The notes below the pieces were generated by a model. That model was not told where the DNA came from, made no database searches, and saw only the letters and a list, made by a program, of their open reading frames with translations. A stretch of 64,000 bases of DNA from NCBI RefSeq assembly GCF_000499845.2, contig NC_023755.2, positions 827,732 to 891,731 on the forward strand. The letters run 5' to 3'. Below are positions 12,330-24,086 of this stretch, piece after piece. The translations under genes were made by a program, and so were the position numbers. The DNA is from Phaseolus vulgaris. Lineage: Eukaryota; Streptophyta; Magnoliopsida; Fabales; Fabaceae. Each line of letters starts with the position of its first letter. Position 1 is the first letter of the stretch.

Positions 12330-15300
12330 ATGGAGAGAAAGAATAGAATAGTTGTATTTGGAGGAAGTGGTTACATAGGGAAGCATTTGGTGAAGGCAAG
12401 TATCTCTTTAGGTCATCCAACAATTGTCTACACTCGTCCTCTCACTTCACAAACTCTTCCTTCAAAGACACAACTTTACAAGGATTTCACTTCCATGGGA
12501 GTCACACTTATACAGGTCATATATATACTTATTTGTATGAGACGATATTTGTTCTAGTAAAAAGTTAGTAACAAGTTTTTAGGAAAAGAAGTTCTTCGTT
12601 TCTATGCAATTTTGTACCTGCGTTGAATTACTTTAAAGTAATTTTTTTTATTGCTGATAAAAAAATAGTAATAATAATAAATGGAGATCCCACATCGACT
12701 TGAGATTAGAATATTTCATTGTATATAAGTGGGTGCAAACCTTACCCCATGAGTCGGTTTTATGGGGTTAAATTAGGCTTAAAGTCCACGTTGTAATATG
12801 GTATCAGAGCCTTGTCCCACACACGAACTGTCACTATAAGCGTGAGGTGGTGTGTTGGAGATCCCACATCGACTATAAGGTTGACTTAAGCTTAAAGTCC
12901 ACTTCTTAATAATGCATTTAAATAATGTGGTGAAAGTGTATTGTTAATATATTTTTTCTTTGAAAAATAGATTTTTGATATGGTGATTTTCTAAAAGAGT
13001 GTAAAGTGCAAGCACAGGGAGAACTTGAGTATGAACAGATTCTGGAAGTGATTAAAGAAGCAGACATTGTGATAAGTGCATTGGCATACCCTCAAGTCAT
13101 GGACCAACTCAAAATTATAGATGCCATCAAAGTTGCTGGAAATATAAAGGTACATTTTCCTCATTAATCATTACAAAATCCAAATTATATACCTCTTTCA
13201 AAATCTAATTATAATAAAATAATCTAAATATAAAGTTTGAGAATTCCATTTTCAGTACAAAATCTAATTAAAAGAAACACTCGTCTAAATAAATATTTGT
13301 TTTTTAAATAAAAACTTTTATGTTAGGTATCTTTATGCAACTTAACATCTTAGTTATGCTGACATCTCAAGTAACAACAATCATTTGTCATCGCATGAAA
13401 AAAGTATTATTAAAAAAGAAAAATCAAGAAAATACAAAAATATGGAGGAACTAGACCAAAACTCATATATTAACAAAAACGATACATAGGTAGATTATAT
13501 ATACCTATTCATAAAGAATTCTAAGAACAGATTAGATGACAACCTATTATATCAAAGAAAAGATTTTCTATATAAATAAATTTTAAATTAGCCAACTTAT
13601 CAGTACACACATTCCTTTCATGAAAAATATGGATAATCCTAAACCTGATTTCCCCAGTAATTAAATATTTGTTTATTTGAGTATTTGAGTTAGTTTTGTG
13701 CATTGGTATTGCAGAGATTTGTTCCATCAGGATTTGGAGCAGAAGAAGAAAGAACAAAGCCTCTTCCTCCATTTGAAGTTTTATTGGAAAAGAAAATGAA
13801 AATTAGAAGAGAAATTGAAGCTGCTGGAATTCCTTACACTTCTATTAATGGAAATTGTTTTGCTGCATATTTTGTCAATTATTTGCTTCGTCCATATGAA
13901 GATGTGAAGGATATTGTAGTCTATGGTAATGGTGAAGCCAAAGGTATCAAATCTCACAAATTAACTATTTAAATTATTACCATTAATACAAATATACAGA
14001 TCTTATTTTCTTTTTGCAATATATATTAATTATCACCTCAAAATCAATAAATTTAAAAATATTATTCATTTTAGTTTGTATTTAAGTTGACTAATGGGCA
14101 CATGCATGCATTCACAAAAATGTAATTGCTTTTGGTTTGACCTAATGTTATATTTTTTTGCTACTTCACTATCATTGTTTTTCTATATTTTACTCAGTTT
14201 TTTTTTTAATAAAATTTTTTAAAGTAACAACAATCATTTTTCATCACATAAAAAAAATATTATTAAAAATTAAAAATAAAATACAAAAAATAAGGTTTAT
14301 ACCAAAACTTATATATTAATAAAAATAATACATAGGTAGATTATATCTATTTTTAAAGAATTCTAACAACATTATATATATATCATATTTTTTAATATTT
14401 GTACCTTGATATGTTAAATGTATAACAAAGTAATGATATGTTTCTTAAAAAACATTATTACTAGTTTTTGAAAATGGACTTTTTTTTATTAACCCAAATA
14501 GAAAAATGTGTAAAAATTAAAAAAAAAACGAATAAAATGTGTGAAAATTGAAATTTTGATGGTAAAATGAATAGTAAAATAAAATCTCAGAAAATAATAA
14601 TAAAATATGAGCAAACCCTGCTTTATTTTGTTGCAAAAATATTAAGTGGTAGCATGCAATGATACTATTCTGTATATTACTATTAGCAATATTAATTGCA
14701 TGCAACTAGTAAAAAAATCTTTAAATTCAAATCAATTTTAAAGATAAATAATAATTAGTTGTTATATTGATAAAATTATATATTATTTTAAAAATTAAAA
14801 AAATTATTAATATTTAAATTAATTTTTAGTTTTGATAAATAATTTTTAAATTAGTATCTAATTAGTTACCTAAATTTTAGCTACTAATTATTTAGATCAT
14901 AAAGTTAGTATTTAAAATCTTGATATCTAATTATATACCAATTTAAAAATTATTTATCAATAATAAAAATTAATTTAGATATTAATAATTTTTTTAGTCT
15001 CTTTGTTAATATAACAATTAATATAACAGTGTTTTTCTTTGGTTAATATAAATTTGTTTATACTCTGATTAAAATTTGTGTTGATTAGCTGTGCTAAATT
15101 ACGAAGAAGACATTGCTATGTTCACTGTTAAAGCAGCAAATGATCCAAGAACACTCAATAAAGTGCTTATTTGTCGTCCTCCAAAGAATATCATATCACA
15201 GAATGAGTTGATATCACTGTGGGAGCAAAAATGTGGTCACACTTTTACCAAGACTTTTCTTTTGGAGGAAGAACTAGTGAAACAATCAGAGAGTAAGAAA

Positions 15301-15578
15301 ATTTATTAACTTGTACTTAGCTTTTGTGAGATTCCTAATGGTAAAGTTTTTTTTGTGTGAGCATATAATGTGCAGGTTTACCTCCTCCACACAATATTCC
15401 AGTTTCTATCCTTCACAGTGTATTTGCAAGAGGGGATCTGATGAAGTTTGAGATTGGAGAAGATGAGCTTGAAGCTTCACAGTTATATCCTGATTATAAC
15501 TATACCTCCATTGATGAACTTCTTCATATTTTTAGGGTTCATCCTTTACCTCCTCCTCCATATGCTGCTTTTGAATGA
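12330..15578 (+). CDS. Eugenol/isoeugenol-synthase-like NADPH reductase, copy B
   Basis: Exons 12330-12515, 13018-13149, 13715-13943, 15089-15292, 15376-15578. They total 954 nt, 317 aa, with the same phases and exon lengths as copy A and no stop or frameshift. It has the NADPH loop GGSGYIG, the Lys at about residue 133 (EKKMKIRRE) and the C-terminal [18 protein letters not shown] block. Like A it has PSGFG instead of PSDFG, and NGNCF where phenylpropene synthases usually have SANCF. It differs from A by few residues (LTSQ for MSSQ near residue 40, and the start of exon 5), so A and B are recent tandem copies. The enzyme class is clear and the substrate unknown. Intron 1 carries a TRIM with both LTRs. 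Intron 2 lacks the solo LTR of A, which is why B is over 1 kb shorter. Confidence 0.88.
12681..12912 (+). mobile_element. TRIM retroelement with PBS in intron 1 of copy B
   Basis: The left LTR (about 12681-12798) is followed by TGGTATCAGAGC (12799-12810), the primer-binding site complementary to the 3' end of initiator Met-tRNA. A purine-rich stretch (GTGAGGTGG) leads into a second LTR starting TGTTGGAGATCCCACATCGA at 12853, which is internally shortened and ends near CTTCTTAATA. The internal region is only about 55 bases and codes for nothing. That is the definition of a terminal-repeat retrotransposon in miniature. Confidence 0.78.
14222..14370 (+). repeat. Dispersed repeat, also in intron 2 of A and B
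   Basis: The phrase AACAACAATCATTTNTCATC, followed by a poly-A-rich middle and ACATAGGTAGATTATAT, occurs here, at about 4675-4830, at about 13370-13520, and inverted at about 11775-11900. Unit length is roughly 150-180 bases. I do not recognise the family and saw no clear terminal inverted repeats. Confidence 0.6.
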
Positions 15579-17645
15579 ACTTCTTTTGTATTTATATAAT
15601 ATATATACATAAAGTTTAAGCTTCAAATTTCATGTAAACTATTCAAGAAATGTTGTCTAAATAAGATTTGGTCGAGTTTTTAAATCATGTAATAAAGATG
15701 GTGTTTTTATCTTTTGATCGCATGGACTTAGGTCACACCACCATGGAGAATAAAGTTTTGAGATCAATTGAAGATGTTTATCTCGAATTCCACTCACAAC
15801 ATGTGATTCGAGGGTTAAATATAGTTTTTCTTATTGTATTACAATACAGAATTGGTTTTTGTGTTTGATTTAAACTTTAGATCATCGAAATGTTTGTAGC
15901 ATGAAAACGATTGGAATGCATCCTTAATACGAGACGACATTAAAAATTTTTTACGTGATGAATGAAGTTCCAGTATGGATTATATTATATTATTATAACA
16001 TTCACAACAGTAATAAATAATCTTAACCTGAACTTTCATGTTGATGTGAACAACGACTATCACTGACGTGAATGTTATAATATAATACATGTCAAAAAAA
16101 GTTAATGTCATATGTGGTCAAAGGCCCATTCCAATCATTGTCATACTAAAGACACCTCGATGGTCTAAAGTTTAGATTAAAAATGAAGATCAATTTCGCG
16201 ATATAGTACAGAGACAAAAGAACATATTTAACTTATAAAACAATGGTAAGATTCTAAGATTGAATCAATCAAGAGTCTGTTCAAAAAACTTAATGGTGTT
16301 GAATATAAGAAAGAACACATTAATCATTTTGACTCTTATGATATTCGAAATGTAAAGGATATTTGATGTCCTTTATACCATATAACTCTATATCTGTACA
16401 TTATATTTTTTTAGAGGTTAAAAGAAAATCCATTATCCATTATTCATCTTGTTCACTTACAAGTAAATTTATCCAATTCATTCACTACAAAAAATATAAA
16501 AAAAAAAAATTGATTGAAGGAAATGCATTTATTTCAATGATAATTTGTATCAAAACCATGATTTTTCTTTTTCATAGTAGCCAAGGTTACCCAATATAAA
16601 AAGGTGAGAAAAGAAAGAAAAAAATAAAACAACAATTAAATTAAGTTTGACTGATATAATTGATTAAGTTAAAAAACAGTACAAAACAAAAATATTGAAA
16701 ACAAAAAGAAAAATATTGAAAACAAAAAGAAAAGGCAAAGGCAAACCAAGTATTAAAAAAGAGGTTTTTACGGTGGCTCAAAGAAAAGTCTGGATTTGGA
16801 TTACTAGTAAAAAAAAAATTGCAGAATTCACTTAGTCTGATTGGTGTCTGAAACCTCTAGTATGTATAAATTTTTTTAAATAGATTTGTTTAATTTATTT
16901 TTGTATGTCTCTCTAACTCCTTGTTTTAGGAAGGAAAAAGTTGTATGTTTTACAAAATGGTCTTAAGCAATTTGTCCTCCTAAGTGGAGTAAGGAGCTTG
17001 TTTACATAAAGAGCATTTATCTCTTATTTTAGAATAAAGAGACTCTAAGGAGGAATATTAGTGATGTGAAAAGGAATACCTATGATTTTTGTTGAGATCG
17101 TGGTATATTCAATTGATGCAATATTTGTAAAGGGGATTTTTATAAGTTCCCCTAATTGTTGGCGGTTTATGCTTAGTGATTTGTTTATGTTTTATGTTTT
17201 TCATGAGTTTGACATGTTGATGTACTCTGATTGTTGATAAGGGTGAACTTCTTTGGATGTGTTGTTTTTTAGATAAGGGTTAGTTGATAGTTTTTGTTGG
17301 GAGTTTGGAATAGGTTCGGATGTAAAACTCTATCTTATTTTATTTATTTATTTTTGTATAAGGATTGAGTCACCTTCAAGTAATTTATATTTATTTATTT
17401 AATATATTTTTTTTTATATAAAAAAATAAATGAATTAAAATAAGTATTTAAGGAATGCTTTAATCGTATTAAAAAAAATTACTCCCATCTTAAAACACAA
17501 GCAAAAAAATTGTTGCTTCTATAAACAACCACAAACCCATAAACTTTATAGCAGAATAAAAACTGAATTCCATTTGGTTTAAGTCCTTAAACTTGATACC
17601 ACAAGACACATCCAAAAGAGGTAGTTTATGGAATTTGAAATAAGT
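15579..17645. other. Spacer between convergent genes B and C
   Basis: This is a diverged copy of the 3' flank of gene A (8076-10130), up to about 17590 where TTTGGTTTAAGTCC marks the end of the match. It has an AATAAA at 15691 for gene B. The few ORFs here are short, AT-rich and not shared with the paralogous flank. No RNA gene was seen. Confidence 0.7.
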
Positions 17646-20600
17646 TCATCCAAAAGAAGCAGATGCAGGAGTTGGAGGATCAACAAGAAAAATGTCAAGA
17701 ACTTCATCAATGGAAGTATAATTATAATCAGGATATAGCAATGAAGCTTCAAGTTCATCTTCTCCAATCTCAAAGCTCACAAGGTCTCCTCTCACAAAGA
17801 CACTATGAATTATGGAAACTGGAATATTGTGGGGAGAGGGCAAACCTGCAAGATGGATCATATGGAAAAGAAACTTTACCATTACAAAAGATCAAACCAC
17901 TCAAACATCAAAACTTTTATTTGCTAAATACTATGCATAAAGTCAAATCAATTTTCTAAAAAAATTGCGATGCAAAACATAGCCATAATATAAGATAAAG
18001 AAGGTATTTACATGTAAGTTCGGACACCGACTCTCGTATTACACTTGTAAGATATGTATCGGTGAAGTGTCAAATTCAAAAAATATTTGTTAGATTTCTG
18101 ACCATTCTAGCACGGTTCTAACACAATTTTAGAAAGGAGAAATACATTAATTTTCTAAAAACTAAAATTTATTGTATAAAATTTTATTATGAAAATAAAG
18201 AACAAATCCTTTTGAACCATCCACGAGAAATATCTTTTGTTAAAAAAACTGAAACATACTTGTGCACATAAATCTTTATTGTCAATTTATAATTCATAAT
18301 TATATAAGATATGTAGATTTGTGTCCCTCCTACATTTTATAAATTATACGTATTTTCGTATCTATGTCTGTGTCATATCATTGTCCGTGTCAGAAAGAGA
18401 TTGACAAATAAATTGAGTTACTCTGTGAGAGATTGACAAGTTGTTCCTCAGCAATGAAAGTTTTGGTAAAAGTTTGAGAACACTTTTGCTCCCAAAATGA
18501 TATCAACTCATTTTGTGATATGATATTCTTTGGAGGACGACAAGTAAGCACTCTATTAAGTGTTCTTGGATCATTTGCAGCTTTAACAGTCAACATGGCA
18601 ATGTCTTCTTCGTAATTTAGCACAGCTAATCAACACAAAATTTAATCAAATTAATATTACAAAAATAAAAACACATCATGCAAATTTTGTTGATTAATTT
18701 GAATAAATGAAAAGTATTATGTGGGTAGTTTATGAGATTTTATTACCTTTGGCTTCACCATTGCCATAAACATTAATATTGTTGAGATTCTGATGTGGAT
18801 GAAGCAAATAGTTAATGAAGTATGCAGCAAAACAATTTGCATAGATAGCAGTGTAAGGGATTCCAGCACTTTCAATTTTCTTTCTAATTTTTCTTTTCTC
18901 ATCAAGAACAGCTTGGAATGGAGGAAGAGGATTTATTCTATCTTCTTCTGCACCAAACCCTGTTGGAATGAATCTCTGCAACACAGAATTTGGTAACAAA
19001 AACTTTGGTTGTTAATTAGATACCAATTTAGAAACCATTTAACAATAATATAAGCTAATTTAAAAACCAAATTTTTTTTAGTCTCTTATTTAGTCACTAT
19101 AATTTTTTATTTTTTTTTAAAATTGGTTTCTATTTCATGATTTTCTTGTAGTGATATATTTATGCACATAATAAAAGTTTAAAGTTTATTTCATAGTTGA
19201 GTTGTCCTGGTAGGTGATGAAATATTATTGGTTAGATTAGATAAGCAATTGTTTTTTCTAAACAAAGTTACATTTTCTTTAGGTTTAAAATAGATAGTAA
19301 TATTTATTAAATTTTTAATAATATAAAAATTGCATAATTTCTAATTTTTAAAAGTTGTTTATCTCTTTCTTATAATTTCAGTAAAATGATATTCATTCTT
19401 TTATATTTTCAAAAAAATCTCACTCACTTTCTGTATTTTACTTAAAATAATACATCTTAAAATTTAATTAAAAAGGGAAATATGAAGCAATAAAGTTTTA
19501 AAATAAAAAATAACATGATTTATTTATAGAAAATTAAACCCACACCAACTCTAAGGTACTTTTTCTCACATTTATACCTTTTCCAATTTAGAATAAACAT
19601 GTACATGTCCATTATGTTATTAATAAAATAACACCCAAACTCCTTATTTTATTTTTATCTATATTTGTAATTTTTTATGAAATATTTAAATTTTTATTAA
19701 ATCATATTTAAATATAATAGTGAGTTTATAAATTTAATCATATATATTGTTACAATTATTTATTTTATATTAAAGCAATGTCTTCTAAAAAGTGTACTTT
19801 TGTATATTGTTGTAAGACAATTTAGAATTGAGTGGTAGTATAAAATCTTTTAGATATTGTTAGAGTATAATAATTATTCTTTTTGAATTTTATAAACAAA
19901 AATATTTAATTTTTTATTTCAAACTTTATTTTTTTTAAGCTTAATTAATATGTTACTTTTAAATAAAATAAAATAAGTAATTATTTAATGTAATGTACTT
20001 ATGGGAGGGAACAGGGTATAGATGCTGTGAGTTATAACAGCATGGGTTGGGTTGGGAGACTTTATTGTTTGTACTTATCCCATAAATATTTTAATATATT
20101 CATTCATTCATTAATTATTTATAAAAATAAATAAATAGTGTTGGGAAACTTTAATTTCAAAAAAAAATATATTTACTTACATAATTTAAAATAAATAATT
20201 AGAATTAAAAATATTAAAAAAATTTAAAAAGTTGTTAATAGTTACTCGAATTAGTTCACAAATTTGAGCACATTTTTCTTACCAGAAAAGAATAATAATA
20301 ATACATGTCACCTATTCCATTTAAAAGAAAAATCCAATAATTTTGTTAAAACCTACCAACAAATACACACAAAAAAAACAATACCAATAAATCTATTTAC
20401 ACAAATTATAAACTATCATAAACTTATAATCATAACTAAACTCAAAAACGGATCAAGACATCAATAAGAAAAATAAATTTAAGTAATTTTTATACTTTAG
20501 ATAAAAAATATCACTCTTGGATTAACATAATAATCCAAAAAAATAAAGATTTGTGAAGTGATTAGCAATATTCTTTGTCAATAAAAGAAATATTAATGAA

Positions 20601-21415
20601 AATGTTCTTACACCTTTATATTACCAGCAACTTTGATAGCTTCTATGATTTTGAGTTGTTCCATAAGTAGAGGGAGTGGAAGTGCACAAATCACAATGTC
20701 TACTTCTTTAATCACACCCAAAATTTGCTCATGCTCAAGTTCTCCCTGCTCCACCAATTAACACTCATTAGGAAAATTAGAGAAACTACATAATATTCTT
20801 AAAAAAAATTATTAAAAAATTAAAATTAACCTTATTCCAACCTATTTATTAAAATAAAAAGTATTATATATATAGATAACCTATCTTATAATAAGATTGA
20901 AGTAATCCTAAAATATTCTTTTTTTTCATTTTTTAAATATATCATAATTTAGTCATATCTTTAAATTGGTTTATCTGAGTAGCTAAGCCATATATATTTA
21001 GAATTAGGTATCGTGTAAATTTTGTAATACGGTCGGAATATCTCTAAAATATTTCAATTAATTTACTATTTTGTACTAATAAAAGAAGTCAAATATTTAA
21101 ATAACGTAGAATCTAAAGAAAAAATGGAGATTTGAATAGAAATTATACGAGTTGTAACATTCCTTAAATACTTCAATTTATTAATTTTTTTTTACTGATA
21201 AAAAAAAGTTCTTTTTAAGAGAGAATGAAGATAACCTGAACAAGTGTGACTCCCATGGAGATGAAATCCTTGTAAAGTTGTGTCTTGGAAGGAAGAGTTT
21301 GTGAAGGACGAGTGTAGAGAATTGTTGGATGACCTAAAGAGATACTTGCCTTCACCAAATGCTTCCCTATGTAACCACTTCCTCCAAATACAACTATTCT
21401 ATTCTTTCTCTCCAT
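17646..21415 (-). CDS. Eugenol/isoeugenol-synthase-like NADPH reductase, copy C
   Basis: Minus strand, exons 21415-21236, 20745-20614, 18975-18747, 18625-18422, 17845-17646. They total 945 nt, 314 aa, with the same phases as A and B and no interruption. It has the NADPH loop GGSGYIG and a family Lys at about residue 131 (DEKRKIRKK). It is two residues shorter near residue 38 (TRPSQTL). Two positions depart from the family: exon 2 reads [10 protein letters not shown] where the others have a YPQ in the middle, and exon 3 starts [12 protein letters not shown]. The C-terminus is PASASFG, not AAFE. It is more diverged from A/B than they are from each other but shares their promoter block. A CACTA-MITE half lies within about 25 bases of the exon 3 acceptor. 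A reductase is nearly certain; altered specificity is a guess. Confidence 0.86.
18997..19153. mobile_element. Truncated CACTA MITE in intron 2 of copy C
   Basis: This is the right half of the family. It runs from TTTGGTTGTTAATTAGATAC to the intact terminus GATTTTCTTGTAGTG. The left terminus is missing. It sits about 20 bases from the exon 3 acceptor and so may supply part of the branch-point region. Confidence 0.65.
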
Positions 21416-21461
21416 TCTTCAATTTTTCTCTTCTATTCCAAATCAATGCCTAGCTTAACCC

Positions 21462-21469
21462 TTTAAATA
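21462..21469 (-). promoter_or_regulatory. Probable TATA box of reductase C
   Basis: On the minus strand this reads TATTTAAA, 47 bases before the ATG. Its context (GAATGTTATTTAAAGGG) is shared with A and B. Confidence 0.55.
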
Positions 21470-21903
21470 ACATTCTACATTGTTTCTCACATGCTTTTTT
21501 TAATCACTCATACGTATCACATGTCTTTTCTACCAACTTTTCAATCACCAATTAATACACTACAATAAAATTGTGAAATAGAAACTAATTTTAGTGACCA
21601 AAATAATTAGTTACTATATTGATTAAATTAGAGATCATTTTATAAACTAAAAAAATAATTGGTATCTAGAGTAGTTTCTATTACTAATAAAAATTTATAA
21701 AATAGTTTCTAAATTGATATCTCAATTAACCAGCAATGTTTTAGCTACTAATATCTAAATTAACTACTAATATTTAGCTACCAATGTTTTAGATTCTAAA
21801 TCCGTCTCTAAAAATTAGTAGTTAATCGTTAGATACCAATTTTTATTAATAATAGAAACCACTTTAGATATCAATAAATTTTTAATGTCTAGAATAACAT
21901 CTA

Positions 21904-22294
21904 CACTACGAGAAAATCATGAAATAGAAACTAATTTTTAGAGACCAAAATAATTAGTTACAGTAGAAACTAAAATAGAGACCATTTTAGAAACTAAAAA
22001 AAAATGGTTTCTAAATTAGTTTCTATTATTTTTTATTATTGTTAAATAGTTTCTAAATTGGTATCTAATTAGCAACTAAGATTTTAACTACCAATTATTT
22101 AGTTTCTAAATTTGGTAGCAAAAACCTTGGTTGCTAATTAGATACCAATTTAAAAACTATTTAACAATAATAGAAACTAATTTAGAAACCAAATTTCTTT
22201 TTAGTTTCTAAAATGGTCTCTAATTTAGTTACTATTGCAATTAATTATTTTGGTTTCTACAAATTGGTTTCTATTTCATGATTTTCTTGTAGTG
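21904..22294. mobile_element. Complete CACTA-type MITE with 3-bp target duplication
   Basis: 391 bases. The termini CACTACGAGAAAATCATGAA and TTCATGATTTTCTTGTAGTG are inverted repeats, and most of the interior is also an imperfect palindrome. It is flanked by CTA at 21901-21903 and 22295-22297, the 3-bp duplication expected for the CACTA superfamily. It has no coding capacity. It is the best-preserved member of the family that dominates this window's intergenic DNA and introns. Confidence 0.85.
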
Positions 22295-23971
22295 CTATTT
22301 TAGTTAATATAGTGACTAATTATTTTTTATGTCTAAAATTTATTGTTATTTAATGATTTTTGTAGTTAAAAATAAAGCATAAGAAGTGGGTCTCACGTAC
22401 ATAACATGTACATTGTGTCACATGTGATTGATACCCACCAACCAATCACTGAACATCAATAAAGAAGAAATCAAAATCAATGGTACCACTTGCATGGTGG
22501 AACTATTTGGATTAGGGTTCGGCAAAAGGTATGGTATACAATGTATAACATATTTATTTATCTATTTTTATAAAATTTTAACTATATTTTTATAAATTAC
22601 AATAACAATTTCCTCAAGTCAAAATCATTCATTTACAGACAATATATCTAATTTCCTACCAAATAAACTAATTTTAGTTCATGAGAAAATTCATTTTATG
22701 TTTTCGTATATTTCTTCTCTAAAGTTGTTTCTAGAAACATATTCTTAGAGCAATAAATATTATTTTAATTTGAGTTTGTAGATTTTTTAAAAATTTTTGT
22801 AATTTAGAATGTTAGAAAATTTTATATCGACTTGAAATAAATATATTTTATAGTATATAGCTAATTTTACTTTATGATTGAGTTTGGTAAGATTGAACTA
22901 AACTCAAAATCTATTTTTTAATATGATCACTAAAAAAAATCACTTTTAGCGACCATCAAATTTGGTTGTTAAAAGCATTATAATCAGTCGTTAAACACAT
23001 CTGCGACCAAAATAGTCACCAAATAAAGATGGAAGTGAAAACCCTAATCACAAAGCCTTTAGCTACTGAATTATAAAGTGGTCGCTAATTTGCAACCAAA
23101 ATTTCGATGGCTAACTCGATCGCCGGAAATTTGGTTACCAAAATTCAGAAACGCTAAATTCATCGCAGATAAATTTAGTCACCAAAATCAGAAACCAAAT
23201 TAGCAACCAAAATTTCGATAGCTAAATCAATGGGAGAAAATTTGGTCTGCAACATTGTAAATATTGTTTTTCTCAATCTCTATGACTTGTTCCTACGGAA
23301 TCGAAATCGAAAACATTAAAAATAAGAAATAGAATCATCTCATTTGATTCGTTCTCAATTTTCTCTGCAGCATATCAACTATTTTCCTATAAATTTGATA
23401 GATATTAATAAAAAGACCATTTTAGATTGCATATATGAGCTATTATACAAGATATATTTATTACTATTATTATTTTGTTATTGATTAAAAAAATGATCTT
23501 ATCATCTCTGCAAAAAAAAAAAAACAGCACCTCTTTTGATGAGGGTGCAGATTGGTGATTGAATGACATAGTAGAAGCATGGTGGCGATGCAGAGCCCTT
23601 GGCACAACATTCATCAGCTACCTAATAAAATAAACAGCAGCCACTCTTATCAGAAGAACCATACTTCTTGGGAACTTCAACTTCAACATTTCACTTCTTC
23701 CAATTAAAAACCAACAACTTCATAAACTTAAATGATTTCTTTCCACACGTAACTCTCCATCTTCTTCTTCCATAGACGAAGGTTCAGTGCTACTACACTT
23801 ATTTATATTATTAATAAAAATTTATAAAATAATTTTTAAATTATATCTAAATTAGCTATCTAAATTTTAGTTACTAATATTTTACATTCTAAATTAGTCT
23901 CTAAAAGACTAATAAAAATTAATTTGAAATATAAGGTAGTAAGTAGTTAAAATTTTGGTAACTAAAGGTTA

Positions 23972-24086
23972 TGTTGAAGATCTCACATCAACTACATATG
24001 AGGACAATCTATTGTATATAAGTGGGTGCAAACCTCAATTTCATGAGTTGATTTTATGAAGTTGAGTTAGGTTTAAAGTCCATGTT
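23972..24086 (+). mobile_element. TRIM solo LTR
   Basis: TGTTGAAGATCTCACATCAA followed by ATATAAGTGGGTGCAAACCTC and GTTTAAAGTCCATG. It is inserted inside an older CACTA-MITE copy that continues on both sides (about 23795-24240). Confidence 0.65.
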
